A stretch of DNA of 40,326 nucleotides from Bacteroidales bacterium (GCA_900766825.1 CAAFWU010000038.1:1-40326); one strand, 5' to 3'; numbered from the stretch's first letter, positions 8,835 through 18,108 are shown. Numbers and translations: made by a program. The notes: generated by a model from the sequence alone, not told the origin.

Positions 8835-9557
8835 TCAGAATTGCCCCATAAGGAACTCTTTTTGCAACTCTTGGGTGCGAAAGAAGTAGACAACACCGTA
8901 TTGTTTGCAGAGTTCACGTTTCTCATCGGTATCCACTGGTGCCAGCGAGCCCTCCACCTCGTTCCAAACCTTCAGTATTAGTTCGTCGGCCGATTGGGTC
9001 ACCTCGTCCAGCTTATCCTTGAACTTTTTCGATGTGCTCAGCAGATCCCTATACTTATTGAAATGCTCCTCGAAAATCTGCAGTTTAACCTTCACCAGAG
9101 CCACCGATGGGTTGTATATTCTGCATCCGCCGCCCGTCGAGGTCGACCTACGTTCATCGCCCTCCACAACTTTGCGCCCCCAATCAATGAGCGATTGGTC
9201 CGACGTCAGGTCTGGCACCGCACCTCCGCATTCGGTCAAACCCAGCATTTCGCGCGCCTCGGGCTTAATCTCTCCTCGAGCCACACACATGTTAAAGACC
9301 TGAATGAAGTGCGAGAGATAGAGTCGAGCCACTTTGCCTGTCTCAGTCACCGACTTGCTCACCTCGGTCTGTTTCTCGCGGCAAGCCACATACTGCTGTA
9401 GCGTCTGCTCGTAGATGGGCACAAACGATACCAGCTCAAGGGCTGTCTTGGGCGATACCCTCAGATTGGTGGGATCTTGGGTTTGCGTCTGTTCCAGTGC
9501 AGCCTTGAGGGCACGCAGACGAGCTTGACTTGTATTTGGCAAACGACGATAGGGCAT
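8835..9557 (-). CDS. Hypothetical conserved protein of unknown function
   Basis: 240 residues, no signal peptide or membrane segment, so probably cytoplasmic. I do not recognise a named family. It is rich in charged helices, with likely coiled-coil stretches around residues 65-85 and 165-210. It contains a glycine-rich turn, TGGGCRIYNP (about 142-151), and several Cys residues. The start MPYRRLPNT is basic. The codon use is like that of its neighbours and there is no sign of decay. A TAnnTTTG box lies 39 bases before the ATG. It is flanked by frr and manC, transcribed in the same direction but separated by 200-250 bases, so it is probably a single-gene unit. Confidence 0.8.
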   Translation of the reverse strand: MPYRRLPNTSQARLRALKAALEQTQTQDPTNLRVSPKTALELVSFVPIYEQTLQQYVACREKQTEVSKSVTETGKVARLYLSHFIQVFNMCVARGEIKPEAREMLGLTECGGAVPDLTSDQSLIDWGRKVVEGDERRSTSTGGGCRIYNPSVALVKVKLQIFEEHFNKYRDLLSTSKKFKDKLDEVTQSADELILKVWNEVEGSLAPVDTDEKRELCKQYGVVYFFRTQELQKEFLMGQF

Positions 9558-9595
9558 GACCGAACGGAATAGAAATCAGATTGTTGCAAATATAG

Positions 9596-9603
9596 CAAAG
9601 ATA
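9596..9603 (-). promoter_or_regulatory. -7 element before the 240-residue unknown gene
   Basis: The minus strand reads TATCTTTG, a full TAnnTTTG match, 39 bases before the ATG. A second match, TATATTTG, lies at 9587-9594. No -33 box is at ideal spacing. Confidence 0.5.
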
Positions 9604-9712
9604 TTATAATTACTGTAACAAATAGGGACAAAAATAGGTGCTACGAAGGGCTATTTTCACACAATGTTGCCTCTTCGCAGCATCGTTCTGGCTGCTATAA
9701 TTGCAAAAGCAC

Positions 9713-9752
9713 ACAAAAAGCGGAGTGTAATGGGAAAATTTTACACTCCGCT
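9713..9752 (-). terminator. Terminator of manC
   Basis: A perfect 12-bp stem AGCGGAGTGTAA/TTACACTCCGCT (9741-9752 with 9719-9730), followed on the minus strand by TTTTTGTG. It lies 21 bases after the manC stop. Confidence 0.88.
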
Positions 9753-9772
9753 CTCTTATCGTTATGCTTTTT

Positions 9773-10870
9773 TTAGTTCCGTTCGGCTTTCAGTTCGGCC
9801 GCGTAGCGCCATACGTTCTTGGCACTTGTGCGGGGGCATATAAGCGTTACGCCGCTGCGCTGAACAACCATAAAGTTGTTGAGACCCTCCACCACAAGTT
9901 GCTCGCCAGGCTGTGGGCAGAGTATGCATCCGTGCGAATCTTTTTGCAATATGTTGGCTCCATTGGTGCAGACCATGGCGTTCTGGTTCTCGTCTTTGGG
10001 CACCTGCTCAAACACGGCCTCCCAAGCCCCCACATCGCTCCACACTGCATTGGTTAGGCACACAGCCACGTTGCGAGCCTTCTCCATAACGCCGTAGTCG
10101 ATTGATATGCTCTCGACCTGCTCGTACACCATCCTCAAGGCGCCATCGTTCCATCGCGAGGCAGGCAGGGTGTCCAAAACCTCGAAAGCTCGGTTAAACT
10201 CGGGCATAAATTGCCGTATGGCGCGGGCTATGGTGTTCTGTCGCCACACAAATACACCCGAGTTCCAACAAAAGTCGCCGCAGTCCATAAAGGTCTGAGC
10301 CATCTCCTCGTTGGGCTTTTCCGTAAATGTGCGAACCGAGTGCACGGGGGTGGTGCCACTGGCCACCTCGCTCCCCACCTGAATGTAGCCAAATGCCGTC
10401 TCGGGACGCGTAACGCGGATGCCTATGGTCATCAGAACATCGTGGGCACTGGCGTAGGCTGCTGCCGAACCTACGGCATCAAGAAAGACATCGTTGTTCA
10501 AAATCAGATGGTCAGCTGGGCTCACAACCACTATGGCCTCGGGGTCGGTCTGTTTTATGTAGGCATTGGCAAGGGCAACGGCTGCAAGAGTATTGCGTTT
10601 GAAAGGTTCGCAAATTATGTTCTCCGCCCCCAAGTTGGGCAATTGTTCCTCCACAATGTGCCTATACTCATCGAGGGTAACAACCAAGAAATTCTCGGGT
10701 TTGCAGATGGCTGCATAGCGGTCGTAGGTTAGTTGCAACATAGAGAGCCCAACCCCCATGAGGTCCAAAAATTGCTTGGGCATGGCGTTGCGGCTCAGTG
10801 GCCATAGGCGCGATCCAGTGCCTCCAGCCAGGATGACACAGTGCAAACGGTTACTAATCTTGTCTTGCAT
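9773..10870 (-). CDS. manC: Mannose-1-phosphate guanylyltransferase
   Basis: 365 residues. It makes GDP-mannose from mannose 1-phosphate and GTP in the cytoplasm for surface glycans. The nucleotide-binding signature GGTGSRLWPLSR is at residues 16-27, with PKQF just after it. ADHLI and FTEKPN (the sugar-phosphate Lys motif) follow, then FCWNSGVFVW and WSDVGAW. The length fits the single-domain form, lacking the C-terminal mannose-6-phosphate isomerase (cupin) domain of bifunctional ManC/AlgA. The terminator directly after the gene and a gap of 111 bases before the lipoprotein gene suggest it is transcribed alone. Confidence 0.95.
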   Translation of the reverse strand: MQDKISNRLHCVILAGGTGSRLWPLSRNAMPKQFLDLMGVGLSMLQLTYDRYAAICKPENFLVVTLDEYRHIVEEQLPNLGAENIICEPFKRNTLAAVALANAYIKQTDPEAIVVVSPADHLILNNDVFLDAVGSAAAYASAHDVLMTIGIRVTRPETAFGYIQVGSEVASGTTPVHSVRTFTEKPNEEMAQTFMDCGDFCWNSGVFVWRQNTIARAIRQFMPEFNRAFEVLDTLPASRWNDGALRMVYEQVESISIDYGVMEKARNVAVCLTNAVWSDVGAWEAVFEQVPKDENQNAMVCTNGANILQKDSHGCILCPQPGEQLVVEGLNNFMVVQRSGVTLICPRTSAKNVWRYAAELKAERN

Positions 10871-10981
10871 TGCTCTCGTATGATACTGGCCAACGTCCGT
10901 GTGACCATTTGGTCAATAATTCGTGCGGCCAATGTGGAATTTTATGGTATTGAATGATGAATTATCTTCAGTCTTCGTGCC

Positions 10982-12037
10982 TTAGTTCGACGAACTTAGC
11001 GCACCACATACTGGTCGGATGGGCAAACGCCATGTGACGTCCGTTGGGTCCCTACGCACGGGTGCCGTCGAACTGCGCATGACAAGCGATGCCGCCTTGC
11101 CAAGTTCAGCCCCTGTGCGGTCCCCCGCCCACAGTATGAAGCCTGTGCCTGCCGACGTAAGAGTTTCGTTGGAATTATAGTGCCCAGCGTATGGTATGAA
11201 TATAAAGTTGTACCTATAGTCCCCCACGCCATTGAACTTAACGCCCTTGACACCATGAATTTCTGCGACCTCGGTGGTGCATTTTGATATCAGTTCGTCA
11301 ATCTCGGCCGATGTGGGTGAGCGCCAGTCGCCCTTAAGCTCATAGTACGCAGGATCCAATTCGGTGCCAACCACGTCGGTTGTGGGATTAGCCACCCCCT
11401 TTTGGTCCGCCTCGTTGCGAGCCGTAACGCCATAGGGGTAGAAAATGCCCGATTGAAATTGCTTATAGGCCCCCAGATTGCTCTGTGCCCACTTGACCGA
11501 CAGACCCAACTCCACCGCCACGGACTCCAGTTGGTCGGGCAGGGGGGTAGTGAAGTGTTTGGTCACGCCATAGACCTGCTTCTGATCGTTGTAATAGTAG
11601 AAAATGTTGTAATTGTAGGTCTGACCTGGGGTCAGATTATCCAGTGCAACCACGCAAATGCCATTCTCGTCACATGTTTCGAGCGAAAGGTTGATGCGTG
11701 TCTGCCCATTGGCATACTCTGGTTCCATGCCATCGTAGTCGTTTGCAATAAAGGCAATGATGGAACCATCAGCAAACTGTGTATTCAAATTTATTTTGAC
11801 AGGTACGCTGGCCGAAAAGGGTGTGATATTATAAGCGCGCCCCGTTACCAAAATCTCAGAGTTATCGTTCATAAGCTCCCGCAAGGCAGCATCGCGTTCG
11901 GCAATGGTGTCGGTCACAACCTCAGTGCCCCCATTGCTTGGATCGGTAGGGTCCAGCACACTCTCCTCGTCATCGTCAGAGCAGGCCCAAAGGAGAGGCA
12001 GCAGCAGTGAAAAAAGTGCAAGAAAATACCTTTTCAT
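10982..12037 (-). CDS. Surface lipoprotein with FISUMP-like C-terminal domain
   Basis: 351 residues. The signal peptide ends in LLWAC (Cys19) and is followed by SDDDEE, an acidic run like the Bacteroidetes lipoprotein export signal, so surface exposure is likely. Residues about 60-165 look like a fibronectin/Ig-type beta domain (ITPFSASVPVKI ... LTPGQTYNYNIFYYYND). Residues about 170-345 resemble the FISUMP-type domain of Bacteroidetes and Fibrobacter: WRSPTSAEIDELISKC, GVKGVKFNG, FIFIPYAGHY, and the ending RLPIRPV. The function of these domains is unknown; binding or fimbria-like roles have been proposed for such proteins. I see no clear promoter. Confidence 0.75.
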   Translation of the reverse strand: MKRYFLALFSLLLPLLWACSDDDEESVLDPTDPSNGGTEVVTDTIAERDAALRELMNDNSEILVTGRAYNITPFSASVPVKINLNTQFADGSIIAFIANDYDGMEPEYANGQTRINLSLETCDENGICVVALDNLTPGQTYNYNIFYYYNDQKQVYGVTKHFTTPLPDQLESVAVELGLSVKWAQSNLGAYKQFQSGIFYPYGVTARNEADQKGVANPTTDVVGTELDPAYYELKGDWRSPTSAEIDELISKCTTEVAEIHGVKGVKFNGVGDYRYNFIFIPYAGHYNSNETLTSAGTGFILWAGDRTGAELGKAASLVMRSSTAPVRRDPTDVTWRLPIRPVCGALSSSN

Positions 12038-12164
12038 ATAAGTGCTATAGTGATATGAGTTTATGTATTAAAATTAGTAAAATATAGAGAGAATAAGAGA
12101 AGAATATGACCGAAAAATGATTTTAGGCAGAGGTGCGTGTTTGCCAAACTTTTCTGTCTCAACC

Positions 12165-12207
12165 CAAAACAAAAAAGGTGTGCACTAAAAATATTAGTGC
12201 ACACCTT
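12165..12207 (-). terminator. Terminator of the T9SS gene cluster
   Basis: 14-bp perfect arms AAGGTGTGCACTAA/TTAGTGCACACCTT (12194-12207 with 12175-12188), then TTTTTTGTTTT on the minus strand. It lies 37 bases after the gldN stop. The remaining stretch 12038-12164, upstream of the lipoprotein gene, shows no gene. Confidence 0.92.
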
Positions 12208-12243
12208 AGATTTTCTATAAGTAAGACCTAAATGGAGTGAGTA

Positions 12244-13137
12244 TTAGAATTCCCACATATCGTGTTCTTTCTTGAAAATCTCATTCTCTATGCGGTCAGC
12301 CTCAATGTTCTGAACAAGACCCTGAGCGTACTCACTGATTGTACGGTTGTTGTAGACGTTGCTCTCTTTGAATACGTAGCTACCGAAGAGACGCATCTGC
12401 AAGCAGTCGTGGATTGAACTACGCTGAGCATCGTTCTTGAATGAGTAGGCCTCCTGTCGGCAGAGGAACTTGGCAGCTTCGGGGTAGTAGACCCAGAAAC
12501 ACTGTGCCTGACGGCGCTGTGTGCCCTCTTCGTTCATATACTCGCGAATGGGGCAGAGACCAATGATGCGAACATCCAAACGACCATACTTGCGGTCGAA
12601 GAACCATACCTCCTTAACGAGGAACTTCTTTATCTGGTCGTACTTGACGTTTGAACTCTCAAAAACATATTTCGTTTCGAGTTCACCAGTTTCGGGGTTG
12701 ACCTCTTGGATTGAATCAGGCTCCTGACCATCGCCCAGCAGACCCAAGTTTTGCATGAACTCTGTGCTCGAGAGTTTCATATCAAACTCGTTGTCGGCAA
12801 TGGGGTTATAGGCCTCAAGTTCGCCAGCTGCAATGGCATCGCAAAGAACGCGTGCCAACGACCGACGGCTATCGACAGAACTGCTGACTGGATAGTAAAG
12901 ATAGAGGTTCTGCTTCTCACGCAGGTCAATCATTCTCCAGATGGTTTTTGACCAGAGAACGTTTGCCTCGCGTACGTATGCAGGCTCCATATTCTTTTTA
13001 TTCTTGATATGCTGGCGGGCAACAATACCGTCGACCAAGCCACCCTCTTCCTGCTCCTCGACGACATCGTCTTGAGCGAAGAGAGGCACAGCACAGAATA
13101 GGGTTGCAAGAAGCAAAAGCAACTTCTTCATAATCAT
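12244..13137 (-). CDS. gldN: Type IX secretion system ring protein GldN/PorN
   Basis: 297 residues. The signal peptide MKKLLLLLATLFCAVPLFAQ starts at Met3; the upstream Met1 is the alternative start. The segments VLWSKTIWRMIDLREKQNLYLYYP, near residues 60-85, and the end region with WVYYPEA (about 216) and FGSYVFKESNVYNNRTISEY are typical of GldN/PorN. PorN is periplasmic and forms the outer-membrane-associated ring with the lipoprotein PorK. It is the last gene of the porP-gldKLMN cluster, 58 bases after gldM, and a strong terminator follows. Confidence 0.94.
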   Translation of the reverse strand: MIMKKLLLLLATLFCAVPLFAQDDVVEEQEEGGLVDGIVARQHIKNKKNMEPAYVREANVLWSKTIWRMIDLREKQNLYLYYPVSSSVDSRRSLARVLCDAIAAGELEAYNPIADNEFDMKLSSTEFMQNLGLLGDGQEPDSIQEVNPETGELETKYVFESSNVKYDQIKKFLVKEVWFFDRKYGRLDVRIIGLCPIREYMNEEGTQRRQAQCFWVYYPEAAKFLCRQEAYSFKNDAQRSSIHDCLQMRLFGSYVFKESNVYNNRTISEYAQGLVQNIEADRIENEIFKKEHDMWEF

Positions 13138-13195
13138 GAGTGTAAGAACAGATAGGTTAATTAAATCCTACTTTATACCACTTTATCCCAAAGGA

Positions 13196-14776
13196 TTAAT
13201 CCATGGTAAGGTTGAGACCGTTGAGCGAACGTTCGCGACCATCGGGACCTACAGCTTTAACAGCCTCTACGTAGACTTTACCGTTTCGCGATACGCCCTG
13301 AAGGAACTTAATGGCCTTGTCATCCAGTTTGCCGTTGGTGCCCTCTACCTTTTGCTCTTGGGTGAAACCGCCCTTGATGATAGAGAGGGTGAACGACTTA
13401 ACGGTGAACTTGGCATCCATCACGAAGTCCTTGAGGAGTGCCTCAACCTGACAAGATTTCAGTTTCGATTTAGAGATGCGACCTTTGTTGGCACCAGTAA
13501 AGGTTACAACGGGGTCTGGTACATCGTAGACACGGAATGTCTTGTGACCAAAGTTTTGAATTTTACCGCCGCCCATGTCAGCCGATACGTTGATCTGTAT
13601 CTCCTTGGCCGAAGAGGGCTTGCAGTCCCATGCGTTGCCAGACTTGGTCAAGGTGCCGCCAGTGGCGCTCACGCGGAGGGCAGAGGGCGATACACCTGCA
13701 ACCGATACCTCAATTGGGTTAGGAAGACCACGGTACATGGCGTTCATCTTGATGGCCGAAACAACCAAGCTGGGGGCGCCAACCTCGTAGTTACCTACAA
13801 CGGGATAGTCAACAAGTTTGCCAGTCAGAGGATCGGGCACCTGAAGCTTAGCGCTGTAAGTCTTCATACCTACAGAAGAGGCTGCTGCCTGATACTTACC
13901 GCGACCACCCTCAACAGGGATCTGGCTGTCGCCAACGTAAACAATGGGCTCCATTGTGTCATCGTAGGCTGCAAGCATAATGTCGGCCTTGTACTGACCA
14001 CCCTGAATAACGTACTGAGCCTCAGGAATGATAAGAGGAATCAGAGTGTTGAATTTGAAGGAGGCAGCATCGATCGACTTGTAGAGGTGATTGACAACAT
14101 CGGTCTCTACGTTGCGGACGTTGCTCTGCATGGCACTCATCAGACCGAGAGAGGCTGCAATGGGTAAGTGCTCAAACTGCTGGTTGACCCAAGGCAGTTT
14201 CTCACCACTCTCAGAATCGAAACCATCGGCGGTGTTGATCATCGACGAGATGGAGTGCAAGAGGGTTGAGTCTACGGGGATTGTTGTGTCTTGCTGCATG
14301 GCAGCGATCATATCCTCGCGGAACTGATTGAGAGCGTTTTTGAGTTGCTCGCCACGAGCTCCACCTTGCTCAACAATCATAATCTGAGCAGCCTTATCTT
14401 GGTCGCTCTTGTTCTGCAGACCATCTTCAGGACACTCGGGATTGAGGATCTCACCATCGGCAGTTACTATGATGAGGTTTTTGAAACTCTGGATAAGGTT
14501 AACCAAAGAGTCGGCCTTGGCCTTAACGTCGAGGGCGAGCTCGTACTTTGGTTTAACGCGGGCAGGGTTTTGCTCTGCTTTAGCTTCGAAATTATAGAAA
14601 GACAGGCCAAGTTTCTCGTCGGTCGACTTCGTCTGGTTACGGATACTCTGGTCCACAATTGTGAACGCGTTGAGGAGGTCACCAGAGACGTTGAGGGCGA
14701 GCATGGCGGTCAGCATGAGGTACATCATGCCAATCATCTTCTGTCTAGGGGTTTCCGGACAGTTACCACCACTCAT
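13196..14776 (-). CDS. gldM: Type IX secretion/gliding motor protein GldM/PorM
   Basis: 526 residues, the normal length for GldM. The cytoplasmic start SGGNCPETPRQKMIGMMYL leads into one transmembrane helix (about 12-34, MMYLMLTAMLALNVSGDLL). The remainder is the periplasmic part, which in known structures forms four domains and dimerises into a shaft. GldM works with GldL as the proton-driven inner-membrane motor that powers secretion and reaches the PorK/PorN ring. The first Arg lies at the membrane edge (PRQK), as expected for the family. It is preceded by gldL with a gap of 56 bases. Confidence 0.96.
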   Translation of the reverse strand: MSGGNCPETPRQKMIGMMYLMLTAMLALNVSGDLLNAFTIVDQSIRNQTKSTDEKLGLSFYNFEAKAEQNPARVKPKYELALDVKAKADSLVNLIQSFKNLIIVTADGEILNPECPEDGLQNKSDQDKAAQIMIVEQGGARGEQLKNALNQFREDMIAAMQQDTTIPVDSTLLHSISSMINTADGFDSESGEKLPWVNQQFEHLPIAASLGLMSAMQSNVRNVETDVVNHLYKSIDAASFKFNTLIPLIIPEAQYVIQGGQYKADIMLAAYDDTMEPIVYVGDSQIPVEGGRGKYQAAASSVGMKTYSAKLQVPDPLTGKLVDYPVVGNYEVGAPSLVVSAIKMNAMYRGLPNPIEVSVAGVSPSALRVSATGGTLTKSGNAWDCKPSSAKEIQINVSADMGGGKIQNFGHKTFRVYDVPDPVVTFTGANKGRISKSKLKSCQVEALLKDFVMDAKFTVKSFTLSIIKGGFTQEQKVEGTNGKLDDKAIKFLQGVSRNGKVYVEAVKAVGPDGRERSLNGLNLTMD

Positions 14777-14832
14777 TATCTAATTGGTATTGAAGGGTAT
14801 TGACAAATAGAGAACGAACACAGGTGGCTAAC

Positions 14833-15672
14833 TTAGCGACGGATGGCGCTGAGCATGTTGCCATAGATGTTGTTGAGTTCACCAACAGTCTTGCTCAAGC
14901 TAGCAATCTGCTGACGGTACTCCTTGACACCCTCTACAGAAGCGGCAAGTTCAGCCGAGATAGAGGAGAGACCAGAAGCCATATTCTTGGTGGACTCGAG
15001 CTGGCTGTTGATGCCCTTGAGCTGCTGCTGGTAAGCCTCGGTAACAGCTGTCATGTTGGAACCGAGTTTTGCCGACTGCTCAGCTTGGGTTGCAAATGCA
15101 GAGTTGAGTTTATTGAAGGAGTCACCGAACTTGTTGCCCTCTTCGTTGATCTTGGCAGCCAACTTGTTGCCAGCCTCAGATACGCTGTTCTGAGCAGCCG
15201 AGAACTGGTTGAGTGAGTCAGCAGCGTTCTTTACGTTGTTGAGGTAAGACTTGGTAGCAACCGAAGCATCGGCGAGGTCAGACATCTGCGAGGTGGTGTT
15301 GGCGAGGTTCTTGACACCTGTGGCCAACTGGTCGATGGTTTTCTGATCGATGGCACCAGCAGAAACTAAGCCAGAGATAGTGTCGCCACCACCATTGCCA
15401 CCATTGCTCTTGGCAGGCTTATCAATAGGCTCGAGACCAGCAAGCTCGGGGTATACAAGGCTCCAGTCTGGAGTCTCATGAGGTGGCTCGAAAGATGAGA
15501 GTGCGAAGATGATGGCCTCGACACCCAGACCAGCGATAAGCATGATACTAGCACCGGGAAGGTGGAGAATCTTGAAAAGTGCGCCGATGATGGCCACGGA
15601 TGCACCGAAGCCGTAGACGTAACCCATGAACTTTTTGTACGCGGGGCTAGTGACTAGTTCTGTTAGAGTCAT
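14833..15672 (-). CDS. gldL: Type IX secretion/gliding motor protein GldL/PorL
   Basis: 279 residues. Two transmembrane helices (about 15-33 and 40-60) are joined by the short KILHLPGAS turn. The second helix carries a Glu at about 52 (GVEAIIF), the kind of buried acidic residue through which the GldL/GldM motor is thought to pass protons. After EPPHETPDWSLVYPEL comes a long cytoplasmic region rich in Ala, Ser, Asn and Lys that is predicted to be helical (about 120-275). It stands between gldK and gldM, with gaps of 71 and 56 bases, consistent with one transcript. Confidence 0.96.
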   Translation of the reverse strand: MTLTELVTSPAYKKFMGYVYGFGASVAIIGALFKILHLPGASIMLIAGLGVEAIIFALSSFEPPHETPDWSLVYPELAGLEPIDKPAKSNGGNGGGDTISGLVSAGAIDQKTIDQLATGVKNLANTTSQMSDLADASVATKSYLNNVKNAADSLNQFSAAQNSVSEAGNKLAAKINEEGNKFGDSFNKLNSAFATQAEQSAKLGSNMTAVTEAYQQQLKGINSQLESTKNMASGLSSISAELAASVEGVKEYRQQIASLSKTVGELNNIYGNMLSAIRR

Positions 15673-15743
15673 AGATCTTTAGTTTAGATATGCCGTTACT
15701 AAGGGATTTGATTTTATGATTTAGGCTTTTGTGACCTCAAGCC

Positions 15744-17096
15744 TTACTCACCGATGTAGTCGCGTACGCAACGGAAACCGATGTAGCAACTTGAGGAGTC
15801 CTGATACTCGTAGGAGCGAGTGCCGCACTGCAAGTAGTAGGCTATGTCTTTCCAAGAACCACCTCGGAGCACTTTGCGCTTCATAACAACGGGGTCGTCG
15901 GGGAGGGCATTGTACTTGTAGTCGGGGTTCATATCGTGGGTGTAGACGTAAGCACTCTCGTCGAAAGCAGAGGAGGTCCACTCGGCCACGTTGCCAGCCA
16001 TGTCGTAGAGACCATACTCGTTGGGAGCGTAGCTTGCAACCTGCGATGTCTGTGCAGAACCGTCGTCGGTGTAGCGACCACGGAGGGGTTTGAAGTTGGC
16101 CACGAAGCAACCGCGGTTGTTGCGGGTGTAGTAACCACCCCAAGGGTAGATGCCTTGCTCAAGACCACCACGCGATGCATATTCCCACTCGGCCTCGGTT
16201 GGCAGGCGATAGTCCATTGCCAAAGGCTGACCCTCTTTGCGGAGGTAGTTGTTCAAGAGGTTGCTACGCCAAATGCAGAATGCAGTTGCCTGTTTCCAGC
16301 TGATGCCCACACATGGGTAGGTGTCGTAGCCTGGGTGCCAGAAGTACATACGCGAGGCGGGCTCGTTGTATGAGTATGTGAAGTTCTGTATCCAGCAGAG
16401 GGTATCGGGGTAGACAAGCACGCGATCTTTCATGATGAAAGCCGAACGGTTGCCATCCTCGAGGTTACGCTCCTCACCGTTAATGTCATAGACGACGCCA
16501 TGGTACGAACCCTGCTGTTCGTCGATGTCGTAGATATAACGGTTCTCGAGCTTAGCGGCCTGTTGGAGATCGACCCAGTAATACTCATAGACCCATTGAC
16601 GATTGTCGAAGTCCTTCATCTTGAAGAAACGTTCGTCCTCGCCATAGTAGAGCTCTGCGAGAGCCTCCTTGTAGTCAGGCTCTTCGTAGTCGAGTTCCTT
16701 GTCCCAGTTGAGACGCTGATCCTCTTCGTCCAGAGGCTCGCCATTCTCATCCTCGGTAATCTTGAACTCTTCGTCGACCTCGGCCAATTTTTCACGTGCA
16801 ATTGAGTCACGAACCCAAGTAACAAACTGCCTATATTCGGAGTTGGTTATTTCGGTTTCGTCCATCCAGAATGAGCGGACAGTGACAGTTTTCGTGAGGG
16901 CGTTGGTAAGCGAAGCGACGTCTTGCTCGTTCTGGCCCATATTGAAACTTCCCTGAGGCACGAAGATCATGCCATAAGGTTCTGGTTCATAGAACTGCGC
17001 ACCACGCTCAACCCCGACGAGTTCGCCTTGGTTTGTACCGTCGCAGCCAGAGAGGGCTATCAGAGCAACAGCATATAACGCTACATTTCTCTTCAT
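15744..17096 (-). CDS. gldK: Type IX secretion lipoprotein GldK/PorK
   Basis: 450 residues. The signal peptide ends in LSGC (Cys18), so the protein is anchored in the outer membrane. The body is a formylglycine-generating-enzyme/sulfatase-modifying-factor fold without a known enzymatic role: MIFVPQGSFNMG (about 43-54), WMDETEITNSEY, YPCVGISWKQATAFC, DYRLPTEAEWEYASRGG, NEYGLYDMAGNVAEWTSSAF and GFRCVRDY at the end. PorK forms the large ring with PorN. A charged insertion around residues 105-165 is rich in Glu and Asp. It follows the porP gene by 19 bases. Confidence 0.96.
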   Translation of the reverse strand: MKRNVALYAVALIALSGCDGTNQGELVGVERGAQFYEPEPYGMIFVPQGSFNMGQNEQDVASLTNALTKTVTVRSFWMDETEITNSEYRQFVTWVRDSIAREKLAEVDEEFKITEDENGEPLDEEDQRLNWDKELDYEEPDYKEALAELYYGEDERFFKMKDFDNRQWVYEYYWVDLQQAAKLENRYIYDIDEQQGSYHGVVYDINGEERNLEDGNRSAFIMKDRVLVYPDTLCWIQNFTYSYNEPASRMYFWHPGYDTYPCVGISWKQATAFCIWRSNLLNNYLRKEGQPLAMDYRLPTEAEWEYASRGGLEQGIYPWGGYYTRNNRGCFVANFKPLRGRYTDDGSAQTSQVASYAPNEYGLYDMAGNVAEWTSSAFDESAYVYTHDMNPDYKYNALPDDPVVMKRKVLRGGSWKDIAYYLQCGTRSYEYQDSSSCYIGFRCVRDYIGE

Positions 17097-17115
17097 AATC
17101 AGATATATCCTGTGA

Positions 17116-18108
17116 TTACAGTATTCTAACGCTTTTATAAGTGGTCTTCGGTTTGTCTCTACGGAGGTCGAACGAGTACCTCACGGCCACATCGTGGGAC
17201 CCCGAACTGTACCTACGAAGTTTAGATATGTTTATGTCGTAGGTGTATGCAATATCGAGACCGTTTTTAAAGTGAACGCCAAGTGAAATGGGTATGGCAT
17301 CTTGCAAACGAACGCCCGAGCCGAACCATACGCGCTGTCGGATGTTGACGTTGAGTGTCATCTCCAATTGCATAGTCGAAAAGTCGGTACGCAATTCAAA
17401 GCGTGGCTCGAGTGACCTAACGTTGACGTCCTTAGCCAAAAGCCGGCCAGCGGCAATAACCATTGTTGGTCTTACTTTGTAGGCCAATCCACTTGCCATC
17501 TCGATGTCGGGTGCTGTTAGGTGTTGCACAGCAAGCGAAGCGTAGGCTATAGGGCTCTGATAATAGGCTCCTATGCCAACATCGAAGGCAGCTTTGCTCT
17601 CGTCGCCACCTTGAAGGAGTTGGTCACTCTCTTGGTGATAGCCATCGGGGAGGTCGGCGGGACTGGTGTAAAGGTCGGATGTTGAGAAGTCTACGTTGTA
17701 GACACCGAAGCGGGCACCCAGTCCAAGGAGAGCTTTGTCAAGGTAAATGTGATAGCTGTAGGCCGCTGTCAGATTAAGAGCGGTGACAGGACCATATTTA
17801 TCTTGTAAAACAGTGATTGCGAGACCATGAAATGCCTTAAGGAAAGGCAGTTCGGCATCGGCTGCAAGGTAGAATTGAGTTGGCGCACCATCGAAACCTA
17901 CCCATTGCTGACGCATGGCGGCTGTCACATCTAACATTCCAGATCGACCAGCGGCTCCTGGGTTGGAGGCCAAGGGCATTTGGAATGAGTTGGAAAAGAG
18001 AGGTTCGTTCTGTGCGAAACTACATACTTCTCCACCAATGCAAAATAAGCTAAAAAAAACCGATAATGCACACTTTGAAACAGAAAACATTTCAGAAATA
18101 TTTACCAT
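17116..18108 (-). CDS. porP: PorP/SprF family type IX secretion outer-membrane protein
   Basis: 330 residues from the ATG at 18108; a second ATG at 18090 would also fit. The frame is open to 18207, but the added 33 residues are basic and unlike a signal. From Met18090 there is a good signal peptide ending SFA-Q. The segments PLFSNSFQMPLASNPGAAG, AMRQQWVGFDGAPTQFYLAAD and YGPVTALNLTAAYSYHI match the PorP/SprF family, and the rest alternates like an outer-membrane beta barrel of about 14 strands. PorP-type proteins anchor or guide secreted proteins to the T9SS machine. The gene heads the cluster, the same order as in Porphyromonas gingivalis (porPKLMN). Confidence 0.92.
   Translation of the reverse strand: MVNISEMFSVSKCALSVFFSLFCIGGEVCSFAQNEPLFSNSFQMPLASNPGAAGRSGMLDVTAAMRQQWVGFDGAPTQFYLAADAELPFLKAFHGLAITVLQDKYGPVTALNLTAAYSYHIYLDKALLGLGARFGVYNVDFSTSDLYTSPADLPDGYHQESDQLLQGGDESKAAFDVGIGAYYQSPIAYASLAVQHLTAPDIEMASGLAYKVRPTMVIAAGRLLAKDVNVRSLEPRFELRTDFSTMQLEMTLNVNIRQRVWFGSGVRLQDAIPISLGVHFKNGLDIAYTYDINISKLRRYSSGSHDVAVRYSFDLRRDKPKTTYKSVRIL

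Noticed and set aside
10902..10915. TGACCA-TT-TGGTCA inverted repeat before manC, as a possible operator
   Set aside because: Only six bases per arm, a single site, and no regulator gene nearby; too short to claim.
12121..12240. Hairpin at 12175-12207 as a small RNA gene
   Set aside because: It sits right after gldN with a T-rich tail on the minus strand and is fully explained as a terminator.
13136..14167. Long plus-strand open frame of 343 codons opposite gldN-gldM
   Set aside because: It lies entirely antisense to clearly recognisable gldM, has no matching domain and arises from the codon bias of the real gene.
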